56,501 nucleotides of DNA from UBA7985 sp965661545 (GCA_965661545.1 CBFIEF010000016.1:1-56501); one strand, 5' to 3'. Counted from the first letter of the stretch, positions 34,902 through 44,068 are shown. Numbers and translations: made by a program. The notes: generated by a model from the letters alone, not told the origin.

Positions 34902-36032
34902 CTATTCCAAACCACCACCGAGCGGCGGACGACCTTCAGCGGCGAGCTTCTTGTTCAGGATTTGGCGCACTCTGATCCCGCCCTTGTCCGGACCAAGCGT
35001 AACTTCGAGATAATTCGTACCGCGTGGATCTTGGGAGATCTGCCGCTGCATGATTTCCAGCAAGTGCTTATCCTCGTCGAAGGCCTCCGTAACACTGGCC
35101 TTGGTCTTAGCAATCACGTCGTCGGTCAGCGAAGGAACGTCAAAGGCGGCGCCCCAAAAATAGTGCGTCCGGCCCCGCTGTGCTGGTGTTACGATGTGAC
35201 ACCCGCGCATGATGAAGTCAGAACGGTGGCCCTCGTCCGGTGCCGGATCATGAACGTTCCAATCGGAGAACGAAATGGCCAGCGACGGCATGGTCCCCTT
35301 CTGCACGCGCTTAACCGGCTTATCCTCCGGCAGGCCCATACCCGCGCAGAACAACGGCGAGAGCGGTGCGAGGTCGAATTCCTGCTGGTAGCAGAGAACG
35401 TCCCCTTCCATGAAGCTATCAGGCGCATTGATCCAGTCGTTCTGCTTGAAGGTGTTCTTGTGCAAAAACGCGATGTGCGTGAGGTCAAATACGTTCTCGC
35501 GGATCATCACCCAGTTCGCCGCGACTTCGTAATAACCGTGCAGAAAGCTCCAGTCCGGGTCAGTCTGGTAGCCAACTTCTGGCGGATCACAGTCAATGGC
35601 CTCAGGAGCACCCATCCAAATCCACAGAAACGCGCCTGACTCGCGAACCGGATAAGCCGGAATGCGGGCAATATTGGGCTGCATCTTCTGTGTTGGGGCT
35701 TTGGTGCAAAGGCCCGTCGTATCGAACTCCATCCCATGATAGGGGCATACGAGTTTATCCCCGCACACCGTGCCCTCCGACAATGGCGCCCAGCGATGCG
35801 GGCAACGATCATAGAGCGCTGCTGGCGTGCCATCTTCAAGGCGATAGAGCACCACCGGCGTTTCTAATATCCAGCGCGCAAGGGGACGGTCTTGCACCTC
35901 ATCTACGTGTGCCGCAGCCCACCACATGTTGCGGGGATAATTGTCTTCCAGCATGCCGTTTGGCACCAACTGACCTAAGCGCCGGGGCGAGCGCTCGCGC
36001 AGCACATCGTCGGTGGAAATTTCGGTTTTCAT
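34902..36032 (-). CDS. Rieske non-heme iron oxygenase, VanA-like demethylase
   Basis: 376 residues. The Rieske [2Fe-2S] site has Cys77-x-His79 (RCPHRWAPLSEG) and Cys96-x2-His99 (CPYHGMEF). The mononuclear iron site lies in NVFDLTHIAFLH (Asp183, His186, His191), with a C-terminal acidic ligand probably in DEDKHLLE. The size and motifs fit vanillate/dicamba-type O-demethylases, which release formaldehyde. No ferredoxin-reductase partner gene (vanB type) is near. The ATG overlaps the stop of the PanB-like gene as ATGA. Confidence 0.92.
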   Translation of the reverse strand: MKTEISTDDVLRERSPRRLGQLVPNGMLEDNYPRNMWWAAAHVDEVQDRPLARWILETPVVLYRLEDGTPAALYDRCPHRWAPLSEGTVCGDKLVCPYHGMEFDTTGLCTKAPTQKMQPNIARIPAYPVRESGAFLWIWMGAPEAIDCDPPEVGYQTDPDWSFLHGYYEVAANWVMIRENVFDLTHIAFLHKNTFKQNDWINAPDSFMEGDVLCYQQEFDLAPLSPLFCAGMGLPEDKPVKRVQKGTMPSLAISFSDWNVHDPAPDEGHRSDFIMRGCHIVTPAQRGRTHYFWGAAFDVPSLTDDVIAKTKASVTEAFDEDKHLLEIMQRQISQDPRGTNYLEVTLGPDKGGIRVRQILNKKLAAEGRPPLGGGLE

Positions 36033-36892
36033 GAGGGCTCCTCCGTGTTGAGCGCATCCGCAAGTTTTGCCGCTTCTTCGGGTTTCATGGTGTAGCTGTG
36101 ATCGGCATCTGGAAATGTGCCATTACGGACATCTTCGGCATAGTCAGCAAATGCCTTCGTCGCGATTTCGGCCATGTTGGCGTAGCGCTTGGTGAACTTG
36201 GGTTTGAAGCTGTCGAACGCGCCGATCAGGTCGTAGCCGTTCAGCAACTGACACGTTCCCGCAGCCCCTGCGCCGATGGAAAAGGTGAAGATGTCCACGG
36301 CGGCGTCAACGGCTTTTCCAACCTCATAGGGCATGGCCTCAATCTCCAACCCAATCGCGCCAGCTTCTTGGATGGCGCGCGCATTGTCGATGATCTCGAG
36401 TGCAGCCTCAGCCGTCCGGCCTTGCATCTTGAAACCGCCGAGCATGTGCACGCGATGGGGCAGCAAACCCACGTGGCTCATCACTGGTACGCCAGCATCA
36501 GCAACGGCTTTGATGATGTCGAACATTTCCCGCCCGCCTTGCAGCTTAACCGCTTCGATGCCGCCTTCTTTGATCATCCGAACGGCATTGGTCACGGCCA
36601 TATCCGGCGTGGCGTAAGAGCCGTAAGGCATGGAGGCCAGCGTGAACGTATGCGGCGCGCCGCGACGCACGGCGCGGCAGTGGTCGATCATCTGATCCAC
36701 CGTGATCGCCAGCGTATTTTCATGCCCGTGCAGGGTCATCCCAAGGCTGTCGCCGATCCCGATGATGTCGATCCCGGCACGCTCGGCCCACGCCGCGCTC
36801 ATCGCCTCGCCTACCGCAACCATCGCCAAGCGCTCTTTGGCTGCCTTTTTCGCAGCAAGATCAGGGATTGTGAGTTTTGACTGAGCCGACAT
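36029..36892 (-). CDS. PanB-like (ketopantoate hydroxymethyltransferase paralogue)
   Basis: 287 residues from ATG 36892 (GGAG upstream). It aligns along its length with PanB: GIDIIGIGDSLGMTLHGHENT, AVRRGAP, MPYGSYATP, SHVGLLPHRVHMLGGFKMQG. E. coli PanB binds Mg2+ through Asp45, Asp84 and Glu114. Here Asp48 is kept, but the Asp84 position is Ser87 (LASMPYG instead of LADLPF) and the Glu114 position is Gln118 (KLQGG instead of KIEGG). The catalytic Glu181 equivalent (Glu185) is kept. It is therefore probably not a normal ketopantoate synthase but a specialised aldolase, perhaps using formaldehyde or methylene-THF from the neighbouring demethylases (inference). Confidence 0.85.
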   Translation of the reverse strand: MSAQSKLTIPDLAAKKAAKERLAMVAVGEAMSAAWAERAGIDIIGIGDSLGMTLHGHENTLAITVDQMIDHCRAVRRGAPHTFTLASMPYGSYATPDMAVTNAVRMIKEGGIEAVKLQGGREMFDIIKAVADAGVPVMSHVGLLPHRVHMLGGFKMQGRTAEAALEIIDNARAIQEAGAIGLEIEAMPYEVGKAVDAAVDIFTFSIGAGAAGTCQLLNGYDLIGAFDSFKPKFTKRYANMAEIATKAFADYAEDVRNGTFPDADHSYTMKPEEAAKLADALNTEEPS

Positions 36893-36914
36893 ACGCTCCA
36901 CCACCGCTTCAGCA

Positions 36915-36938
36915 ATATTGTTCCACTTGGAACGATAT
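36915..36938. promoter_or_regulatory. Palindromic operator for the MarR regulator
   Basis: Half-sites ATATTGTTCCA and TGGAACGATAT (10 of 11 bases match as inverted repeat) around a 2-base centre. It lies in the 95-bp divergent region between the PanB-like operon and marR, typical of a MarR operator controlling both directions. Confidence 0.75.
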
Positions 36939-36987
36939 ATGATACAAACAACCAGCTTCGTCAAAGGGTCAGGAGACAGAAGACGCC

Positions 36988-37455
36988 ATGATCAGCCCCA
37001 GCGATTTCTTGGAAAAGGTCGAGTTCCGCGACGCCGCGCTGCTGTCTTTTGTCACCAGCGCGATCATCGTCCCCGCCTACGATGCCGTAAAGCGCGACTT
37101 GGGCATCACGCGATCTGAGTATCTGTTGCTGATGGCGTTATCGCATTATCCAGTGCTAACGGCGCAGGATGTCTCGCGGCTCAGCGGTCGCCCTCGGAAC
37201 TCGATTTCTCGTGCAGTGCATCGAATGCTGGCCGTGGGTCATTTGGCGCGCGATCCGGACCCGATGGACGCCCGTCAAGCGCGCCTGTCGATCACAGAAA
37301 CAGGGCGGGCGCTGCACCAGCAAATCGCGGAGCGGATCCGTTTGCATCAGGAAGAAGTGCTGTCGCCCCTGACCGAGCGAGAGCGGGAAACGGTGGTTGA
37401 TCTGCTCACCAAAGTCGTGGCCCTGCGGCCTTCATCGGGAGCGGCAGAGCTCTAA
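36988..37455 (+). CDS. MarR-family transcriptional regulator
   Basis: 155 residues. Winged helix-turn-helix: SEYLLLMALSHYPVLTAQDVSRLSGRPRNSISRAVHRML (recognition helix) with the wing DPDPMDARQARLSITETGR. N- and C-terminal helices form the dimer interface. It is transcribed divergently from the PanB-like - Rieske - CitE-like - DmdA-like operon, with a near-perfect palindrome between. It likely represses that operon until an aromatic or acidic substrate binds. It ends three bases before the convergent uxaA-like stop. Confidence 0.92.
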   Translation: MISPSDFLEKVEFRDAALLSFVTSAIIVPAYDAVKRDLGITRSEYLLLMALSHYPVLTAQDVSRLSGRPRNSISRAVHRMLAVGHLARDPDPMDARQARLSITETGRALHQQIAERIRLHQEEVLSPLTERERETVVDLLTKVVALRPSSGAAEL

Positions 37456-37458
37456 GCC

Positions 37459-38982
37459 CTACATCACCGCCCCAACCTGCCACGGCACAAACTCACTGTC
37501 GCCCAAACCAAGCGCTTCGCTGCGTGACGGCTTCCCCGACGCAACGGCAAGAATTTCATCGAGGATCTCGTCGCCCTTAGCATCCAAACTCACCCCCGCG
37601 CTGAGAACATCACCACAGTTGAGGTCCATGTCATCGGGCATGGCATGGTAGAGCATGTCGTTGGTCGCCAGCTTGATCGTCGGCGCAGGCTTTGAGCCAA
37701 AGGCCGATCCGCGACCGGTGGTGAACACCACAATCTGTGCGCCTGAAGCGATTTGTCCAGTGACAGAAACCGGGTCGTAACCCGGTGAATCCATAAAAAC
37801 AAAGCCCTTGGTTCCAACCAGTTCCGCATAGCCCAGCACGTCCGCCAGCGGTGTCGATCCGCCCTTGGATGCGGCCCCCAGCGACTTTTCAAGGATCGTG
37901 GTCAGCCCGCCAACTTTGTTTCCCGGTGAGGGGTTGTTGTCCATCGATGCGCCATGAAGCGCGGTATAGCCTTCCCACCACTTGATCCGCGCAATCAGCT
38001 TGTCAGCGACCTCAGGGCTGGCTGCGCGACGGAGCAGCAGTTGCTCAGCGCCGTAGATCTCTGGCGTTTCTGCCAAAATCGCAGTGCCGCCTAAGCCGAC
38101 CAGCTTGTCGGTCGCCACGCCAAGCGCCGGGTTTGCGGTGATACCAGAGTACCCGTCGGAGCCACCACACTGCAACGCCACCGATAGCGCAGACGCCGGA
38201 CAGCTTGTGCGGGTCACGGCGTTAACCTCGGGCAGCAGCTCGGCAATCATCGCTTTGAGCCGGTCAATGGTCGCACGGGTTCCGCCCGATTCCTGGATGG
38301 TCAGGCCGTGGAACCGGTCGGCGGTTTGGGCGCCGTAGAGCGTTTTCATCACCTCGACCTGCATCACCTCACAGCCCAAACCGACAAAGATCGTTGCGCC
38401 CACGTTCGGGTGGGTCGCATGCCCCCACAGAACCCGTTCGAGGTTCGCCGCCCCGTCCCCTGATGACGCCATACCGCAGCCAGTTCCGTGCGCGAAAACA
38501 CAGACGCCATCGACGTTGGGATAGGCATCCAAAACACCGCTAACCGTCAGCTCATGCGCTGCCTGCCGCACCACGGTTGCCGAGCAATTCACGGTCGAAC
38601 ACAGCGCGATAAAGTTGCGGGTGCCGATCTGGCCATTACTCCGACGAAAGCCCTCGAAGGTGCGTTCGCTGGATGGGGGAATAGCCGCCTGCGCCGCTGC
38701 GAGATCAACGCCGATTTGGTAATCCTGATCGTGCTCACCCACGGTGCAGTTGTGCACATGCACGTGCTCACCGGGTGCGATGTCGGATACGGCATAGCCG
38801 ATGATTTGGCCGAACTTGCGGATCGGGTCCGCAGCGGCAATGGCTTTGGCCGCGATCTTGTGCCCCGGCGCAACGTCTGCGACTAAAGCAGCTCCCCCCT
38901 CGACCAACGCATCTCCCGCCTTTGCGGGGCGCACCAATGTTGCAACGTCGTCAGCGGGGTTTAACAGCACAAAGGAACTCAT
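37459..38982 (-). CDS. UxaA-family sugar-acid dehydratase (altronate dehydratase-like)
   Basis: 507 residues from ATG 38982; a longer frame is rejected. The N-terminal SAF domain (about 1-85: GHKIAAKAIAAADPIRKFGQ, GYAVSDIAPGEHVHVHNC) is fused to the UxaA body: GFRRSNGQIGTRNFIAL, HGTGCGMASSGDG, LGCEVMQVE, CGGSDGYSGITANPALG. Conserved cysteines suggest iron dependence. The family dehydrates altronate, galactarate, L-fuconate (as in Campylobacter fucose catabolism) or lyses sulfolactate. It is the last gene of the GntR/FCD - ACAD - CoA-transferase - IlvD string, 13 bases after ilvD. I infer a 2-keto-3-deoxy acid product. Confidence 0.88.
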   Translation of the reverse strand: MSSFVLLNPADDVATLVRPAKAGDALVEGGAALVADVAPGHKIAAKAIAAADPIRKFGQIIGYAVSDIAPGEHVHVHNCTVGEHDQDYQIGVDLAAAQAAIPPSSERTFEGFRRSNGQIGTRNFIALCSTVNCSATVVRQAAHELTVSGVLDAYPNVDGVCVFAHGTGCGMASSGDGAANLERVLWGHATHPNVGATIFVGLGCEVMQVEVMKTLYGAQTADRFHGLTIQESGGTRATIDRLKAMIAELLPEVNAVTRTSCPASALSVALQCGGSDGYSGITANPALGVATDKLVGLGGTAILAETPEIYGAEQLLLRRAASPEVADKLIARIKWWEGYTALHGASMDNNPSPGNKVGGLTTILEKSLGAASKGGSTPLADVLGYAELVGTKGFVFMDSPGYDPVSVTGQIASGAQIVVFTTGRGSAFGSKPAPTIKLATNDMLYHAMPDDMDLNCGDVLSAGVSLDAKGDEILDEILAVASGKPSRSEALGLGDSEFVPWQVGAVM

Positions 38983-38995
38983 GGTCCGCACCCTT

Positions 38996-40792
38996 CTAGT
39001 GGTTGTTCCGAGGCAGCGACTTCCGCGCCACATCTTGGAACGTGTCCGCCTCACGCAGGATCATCCCCCGGTCGAGCGGCTCAATCTGATCCCGGAACAG
39101 CGCTTGCCACGGCGTCTGGCTGTCGGGCACAGGATAACCGCCCGCCGCGATCAAGGCCTGCTGACGCGCGCTGAATTCTTCGTCGGAGATGAGAATGTTT
39201 GCACTGCCAGTGTTCAGGTCAATCCGGATCCGGTCGCCCGTTTTCAAGATTGCCAAACCAGCGTTGTCCGCTGCTTCGGGGGCGGCATTCAGGATCGACG
39301 GTGAACCGCTGGTTCCCGATTGCCGTCCATCCCCGATACAAGGCAAGGCTTCCACGCCTTGTTTCATCAGGTAGATTGGCGGACGCATGTTTACGACTTC
39401 TGCCGCGCCCGGATAGCCCTTTGGCCCCGCCCCGCGCATCACCAAAATCGTGTTGGCGTCGAGGCCTTCTGACGGGTCATCAATCCGACTGATGTACTCC
39501 TCCGGCCCATCAAAGACACAAGCCGTTCCCTCAAACGCATTGGGGTCTTCGGGGTTATTCAGGTAAGCCGCTTGGAACGCGGGCGAGATGACGCTGGTCT
39601 TTATGATCGCGCTCTCGAACAGATTGCCCTTGAGATTGATAAAACCAGCCTCAGCTTTCAACGCGCGGTCCAAAGGGCGGATCACGTCGTCATTGGTGGC
39701 TACACGGTCTTGGCAGTTCTCACCGATTGTTTGACCGTTGATGGTCATGGCGCCCGGATGGGGCAGAATCCCGCCCTCAAGCAACCGATTGACCACCGCA
39801 GGCACACCGCCGGCTTGGTGATAATCCTCACCCAAATACTCCCCTGCCGGCTGCATGTTCGCCAACAGCGGGATTTTGTGACCCAGCGCTTGCCAATCGT
39901 CGTTATCCAGCGGCACACCCAAGTGTCGCGCTATGGCGTTGAGGTGAATGGGCGCGTTTGTCGAACCGCCCAGCGCCGAATTCACCACGACAGCGTTCTC
40001 GAACGCTGCACGTGTCATGATGTCGGTGGGGCGAGTGTCATTCCACACCATCTCCACAGCTTTCAAACCGGTCTCATAGGCAATCTGCCCCCGCTCCCGA
40101 TACGGCGCGGGGATTGCTGCGGCACCGGGCAATTGCATCCCTAACGCTTCGGCCAGCGAGTTCATGGTCGAGGCTGTGCCCATGGTATTGCAGTACCCCA
40201 CAGATGGAGCCGAAGCTGTCGCCATTTCCATAAATTCAGCATCATCGATTTCACCCGAGGCCAGCATCTCCCGCGCTTTCCATATCAGCGTTCCCGACCC
40301 GGCACGCTTGCCGTCGTGCCAACCGTTGAGCATCGGTCCAACCGATAACGCAATCGCCGGAATGTTCGCCGTCGCCGCCGCCATCAGGCACGCAGGCGTC
40401 GTCTTATCGCAGCCAATCATCAGCACCACGCCATCGATCGGGTAGCCATAGAGCGACTCAACCAAGCCCAGGTACGCGAGATTTCGGTCAAGCAGCGCCG
40501 TAGGCCGCCGCCCGGTTTCCTGTATGGGGTGAACGGGGACTTCCAGCGCCGTCCCGCCCGCAGCGGTAATGCCATCCCGCACCCGCTTGGCCAGTTCCAG
40601 ATGATGACGGTTACAGGGGCTGAGATCAGAACCTGTTTGCGCAATCGCGATGATCGGCTTGCCCGACTGCAATTCCTGCGGCGTCAATCCAAAGTTCAAG
40701 TAGCGCTCGATATAGATCGCGGAGTTTTCCGGGTCTGCAGGGTTGTTGAACCATTCTCGCGAACGCAGGTCTTCCGGTTTAATCTTAGGCAT
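38996..40792 (-). CDS. IlvD/Edd-family dehydratase, sugar-acid type
   Basis: 598 residues from ATG 40792, which has GGGGGAG nine bases upstream; a TTG three codons earlier is rejected. Iron-sulfur cluster cysteines are in GSDLSPCNRHH, MIGCDKTTPAC and GYCNTMGTASTMN. SALGGSTNAPIHLNAIARHLG and the C-terminal IGDGRQSGTSGSPSILN are typical of the pentonate/hexonate dehydratase branch (L-arabinonate, D-xylonate, L-fuconate), not of biosynthetic IlvD. It is followed closely by the UxaA-like gene, so two different sugar-acid dehydratases are co-expressed. Confidence 0.92.
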   Translation of the reverse strand: MPKIKPEDLRSREWFNNPADPENSAIYIERYLNFGLTPQELQSGKPIIAIAQTGSDLSPCNRHHLELAKRVRDGITAAGGTALEVPVHPIQETGRRPTALLDRNLAYLGLVESLYGYPIDGVVLMIGCDKTTPACLMAAATANIPAIALSVGPMLNGWHDGKRAGSGTLIWKAREMLASGEIDDAEFMEMATASAPSVGYCNTMGTASTMNSLAEALGMQLPGAAAIPAPYRERGQIAYETGLKAVEMVWNDTRPTDIMTRAAFENAVVVNSALGGSTNAPIHLNAIARHLGVPLDNDDWQALGHKIPLLANMQPAGEYLGEDYHQAGGVPAVVNRLLEGGILPHPGAMTINGQTIGENCQDRVATNDDVIRPLDRALKAEAGFINLKGNLFESAIIKTSVISPAFQAAYLNNPEDPNAFEGTACVFDGPEEYISRIDDPSEGLDANTILVMRGAGPKGYPGAAEVVNMRPPIYLMKQGVEALPCIGDGRQSGTSGSPSILNAAPEAADNAGLAILKTGDRIRIDLNTGSANILISDEEFSARQQALIAAGGYPVPDSQTPWQALFRDQIEPLDRGMILREADTFQDVARKSLPRNNH

Positions 40793-40896
40793 GGATGCCA
40801 ACTCCCCCTTCGGTAACGCACCACGCGCGCCAGCCTCTCCACCGACCGCGATGGGGTCAATGATCGGTCATAAATCCCGAACAAGGCAAGCGGGAA

Positions 40897-42030
40897 TCAG
40901 CCAGCGCCGCTGAATTCCGCAGCGACAGCATCCGTGTGCTGGCCAAGGCTTGGCACTTCTGGCGGGATTGACGGGGCCGTGCGGCCAGGTTGCAAGGGGG
41001 CTTGCAGCACCTGTCCATCGGCCAACCGGATCTCCCGTCGCTTCAAGGCTGGATGGTCGGCAAGGTCCGACACCTCCGACAAGCGGGCAAAGGCAAGACC
41101 CGCCTCTCGCATCCGCGCTTCACAGACCGCAAAGGTCAAACCATCAAAGATCGGCTTCATGATGTCATCCAGCCCAGCCCGATTGTCTGACCGCGCTGGA
41201 TTATCGTGAAACAAGGGATGATCGATCAAATCCGGACGCTCCAGCACTTCTTTGCACAGCGATACCCACTCGCGCGGGTTTTGGATCGACAGCAAGAACG
41301 CTCCATCGGCACAGGAAAACGCGCCGTAAGGGTAGATCGTGGCATGCGCCAAGCCTTCGCGACGAGGGGCCGTCCCTATGCCCTCGTATTGCAGCAGCGG
41401 CACGGACATCCAGTCGGCCATGGTGTCGAACATTGCAATCTCTATAGCCTTGCCCCGGCCTGATATCCCGCGCGCGATCAAGGCCTCTAACACTGCTGCA
41501 TGGGCCGCCATACCAGTGCCAATATCAGCGATAGAAACCCCAACTTTGGCCCGTTCATCCCCAGTTCCCGTCACCGCACATATCCCGCTTTCTGCCTGCA
41601 CCAGAGCATCATAGGCCCGCATGTCTGCGAAGCTGCTTTGCTGGTCATAGCCCACAATCGACAGGCTGATCAGGCGTGGGTTGAGGGCGTCCAGGGCCGA
41701 TTGATCCAACCCCATCCGCGCCATGGCACCGGGCACAAGGTTCTGCACCAGCACATCCGCTTTCGTGATCATACGGCGCAATAGGTCGAGGCCTTCGTCG
41801 GTCTTGAGGTCCAAAACCGTGCTTTCCTTTCCCGCATTGAGCCACGCGAAATAGGCTGAAGTGCCGCCAGCGGCGCGATCATAGTGGCGCGCTGTCTCGC
41901 CCCCTGCGCGCTCAACCTTGATCACCCGCGCTCCGCCTTGGACCAGCCGGAATGTGCATAGCGGTGCGGCAACGGCCTGCTCAACCGCGACAACGAGAAG
42001 CCCGTCCAGCGGGCCTTTGGGTTGTGACAT
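40897..42030 (-). CDS. Family III CoA-transferase (CaiB/BaiF)
   Basis: 377 residues. Family III features: VVAVEQAVAAPLCTFRLVQGGARVIKVER at the N-terminus, NAGKESTVLDLKTDEG, and the catalytic Asp141 in AYDALVQAESG. It transfers CoA between carboxylic acids. The start ATG overlaps the acyl-CoA dehydrogenase stop by one base (TAATG), so the pair probably activates and then oxidises the same acid. It lies in the string below the GntR/FCD regulator. Confidence 0.93.
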   Translation of the reverse strand: MSQPKGPLDGLLVVAVEQAVAAPLCTFRLVQGGARVIKVERAGGETARHYDRAAGGTSAYFAWLNAGKESTVLDLKTDEGLDLLRRMITKADVLVQNLVPGAMARMGLDQSALDALNPRLISLSIVGYDQQSSFADMRAYDALVQAESGICAVTGTGDERAKVGVSIADIGTGMAAHAAVLEALIARGISGRGKAIEIAMFDTMADWMSVPLLQYEGIGTAPRREGLAHATIYPYGAFSCADGAFLLSIQNPREWVSLCKEVLERPDLIDHPLFHDNPARSDNRAGLDDIMKPIFDGLTFAVCEARMREAGLAFARLSEVSDLADHPALKRREIRLADGQVLQAPLQPGRTAPSIPPEVPSLGQHTDAVAAEFSGAG

Positions 42031-43187
42031 TAAAATGACCTCGGCAAGCCAAGCACATGCTCGGACAGATAAGACAGGATCAGGTTGGTCGAGATCGGCG
42101 CGACTTGATACAGACGCGTTTCACGGAATTTACGCTCGATGTCGTATTCCTCCGCAAAGCCAAAACCACCATGGGTCTGAATGGCGACATTTGCCGCTTC
42201 AAAGGACGCGTCCGCCGCCAGCATCTTGGCCATATTGGCCTCCGCGCCGGGGTTCTCTCCGGCTTCATAGCGGCGCACGGCCTCGCCGACCATTAACTCA
42301 GCCGCACGCATGTTGGCGTAGGCTTTGGCAATCGGGAACTGCACGCCCTGGTTTTGACCGATGGCGCGGCCAAAGACATGGCGGTCTTTGGCGTAGTCAA
42401 CCGACCGCTCGATAAACCATTTGGCATCGCCCACACACTCCGCAGCGATAAGAATCCGCTCGGCGTTCATCCCGGTGAGAATATAGCGAAAGCCCTTGCC
42501 CTCCTCTCCGATCAAGTTCTCTGCCGGAACCCGCAGATTGTCGAAGAACACTTCCGTGGTCGCATGATTCATCATGGTCTGGATCGGACGAATGGTCATA
42601 GCACCAGAGGCAAGCGCCGCCTTCATATCCAGCCAAATCACCGATAATCCATGGGTCTTCTTCATACCGTCCGCCAGCGGGCTGGTCCGCGCCAGCAGAA
42701 GCATAAGGTCAGAATGCTCCGCTCGGCTGGTCCAGATTTTCTGCCCGCTAATAACGTATTCATCGCCTTCGCGCCTCGCCGTGGTTTTCAGCGCGCCCGT
42801 ATCCGTGCCCGAGCTCGGCTCAGTAACGCCAAAGGCCTGCAGGCGCAGCTCACCCGAGGCGATTTGAGGCAACAGGTTCTGTCGCTGCGCGTCGCTACCG
42901 TGCCGCAGCAAGGTTCCCATCGTGTACATCTGGGCATGACACGCACCGCCGTTACAGCCTTGGCGGTGGATCTCCTCCAAAATCGCCGCGGCAGCCCCAA
43001 GCGGTAATCCGGCACCACCATATTCTTCAGGAATCAACGCTGATAACCAACCGGCTTCAGTCAACGCCTGCACAAACTCGGTTGGATAGCCCCGCTCGCG
43101 ATCCAGACCACGCCAGTACGGGCCGGGAAAATCGGCGCAGAGCTTGGCCACGGCGTCGCGGATATCGTCGTAAGAGGGTTGGGTCAC
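42030..43187 (-). CDS. Acyl-CoA dehydrogenase
   Basis: 385 residues. FAD-domain signatures: LQAFGVTEPSSGTDTGALKTTA and ISGQKIWTSRAEHSDLML, and the C-terminal THGGFGFAEEYDIERKFRETRL. The Glu of the short-chain YEGT loop is absent (QVAPIS), but Glu243 in GMNAERILIAAE sits at the helix-G position used by isovaleryl- and long-chain dehydrogenases, so activity is expected, likely on a branched or bulky acyl-CoA. The start is GTG with AGGAGG about ten bases upstream. It is coupled to the CoA-transferase. Confidence 0.93.
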   Translation of the reverse strand: MTQPSYDDIRDAVAKLCADFPGPYWRGLDRERGYPTEFVQALTEAGWLSALIPEEYGGAGLPLGAAAAILEEIHRQGCNGGACHAQMYTMGTLLRHGSDAQRQNLLPQIASGELRLQAFGVTEPSSGTDTGALKTTARREGDEYVISGQKIWTSRAEHSDLMLLLARTSPLADGMKKTHGLSVIWLDMKAALASGAMTIRPIQTMMNHATTEVFFDNLRVPAENLIGEEGKGFRYILTGMNAERILIAAECVGDAKWFIERSVDYAKDRHVFGRAIGQNQGVQFPIAKAYANMRAAELMVGEAVRRYEAGENPGAEANMAKMLAADASFEAANVAIQTHGGFGFAEEYDIERKFRETRLYQVAPISTNLILSYLSEHVLGLPRSF

Positions 43188-43211
43188 CGCAGTGAGCCTC
43201 CTGTGCCTTCA

Positions 43212-43232
43212 GAAACAGGGCTTTACTGTTTC
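43212..43232 (-). promoter_or_regulatory. Inverted repeat upstream of the acyl-CoA dehydrogenase
   Basis: GAAACAG - GGCTTTA - CTGTTTC, a perfect 7-bp inverted repeat in the 86-bp gap between the GntR/FCD gene and the ACAD gene. It could be an mRNA hairpin or a second operator. It does not resemble the GGGATCC sites. Confidence 0.4.
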
Positions 43233-43273
43233 CCGGAACAGGACGTTTAGCAAGCCGCTGAACGCAGGCCGGC

Positions 43274-44050
43274 TCAAATGCCGCTATCGTTCATGCGGGT
43301 GGTATTGTTGAGGTCATAGCCTGTGTAGCTGATCAAATCGGTGATCGTCAGATCCGCGCTGCGGCGCTCGAACACTTCGATGTACTCCACCATCGTGTTC
43401 GAATGTTCTCGCATGACACCTTCGGCGCGCACAGCATCACCCGCCTGAATGGCTTCAAAAATCACTTTGTGCTGCGAATTACCGATCTTTAGCCGGAACA
43501 AGCCACGCTCCACGCCGTCTTTCTGTGTCAGAACCTGACGGTCAAACACCATCGAGCCGACTTCTAGCATCGGCAGGTGGCTGATGCGGTTGCAGGTGAA
43601 GCTGACAAAATCGTTGCCGCAGCCGTCTAGAATGGTCTTATGGAACAGCGCGTTCTGAACCTGCAAATCCCGCAAGGTCTGGTCGTCCATACGACCCAAT
43701 CCGATCAGACGGTCAATTTCATCAACCGCCTGCTCCAGCCGAATCAGGACATTGTCTTTGCTGTCCGACTGCGCCATCAAACGGGCGGCAAGGGCTTCGA
43801 GATGCCCTCGGACCTGAACGGCCTGCATGATATCGCCAACCGTTGGACTGTTGACGAAGTAGCCCCGCCCCTCACTCCGACGAATCAACCCTTCCCGCTC
43901 CAACATACGTAACGCAAGCCGAATAGGCGTGCGGGAGACGCTGTGCGTTTCACACAGCTGCGCCTCTGACAGCCGCTCACCTTCGCTATAAGCGCCGAGA
44001 ACGATGTCGTTGCGGATGCGGGTAGCAAGTTCAGTATCAATTGAATCCAT
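43274..44050 (-). CDS. GntR-family regulator, FadR/FCD type
   Basis: 258 residues from ATG 44050. Winged helix: RIRNDIVLGAYSEGERLSEAQLCETHSVSRTPIRLALRMLEREGLIRR, with a wing ending GYFVNS. A C-terminal FCD domain (about 75-225) has the metal-binding histidines in NALFHKTIL, QHKVIFEAI and MREHSNTM. FCD regulators usually bind organic acids. A WTGGGATCCYAW palindrome overlaps its own promoter, and further copies control the surrounding genes, so this is the best candidate for the regulator of the whole GGGATCC regulon, with autoregulation. Confidence 0.92.
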   Translation of the reverse strand: MDSIDTELATRIRNDIVLGAYSEGERLSEAQLCETHSVSRTPIRLALRMLEREGLIRRSEGRGYFVNSPTVGDIMQAVQVRGHLEALAARLMAQSDSKDNVLIRLEQAVDEIDRLIGLGRMDDQTLRDLQVQNALFHKTILDGCGNDFVSFTCNRISHLPMLEVGSMVFDRQVLTQKDGVERGLFRLKIGNSQHKVIFEAIQAGDAVRAEGVMREHSNTMVEYIEVFERRSADLTITDLISYTGYDLNNTTRMNDSGI

Positions 44051-44068
44051 GGCGCCATTACCTACCCA

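Noticed and set aside
36098..36880. 260-codon plus-strand frame opposite the PanB-like gene
   Set aside because: A shadow of a gene with clear PanB similarity on the minus strand.
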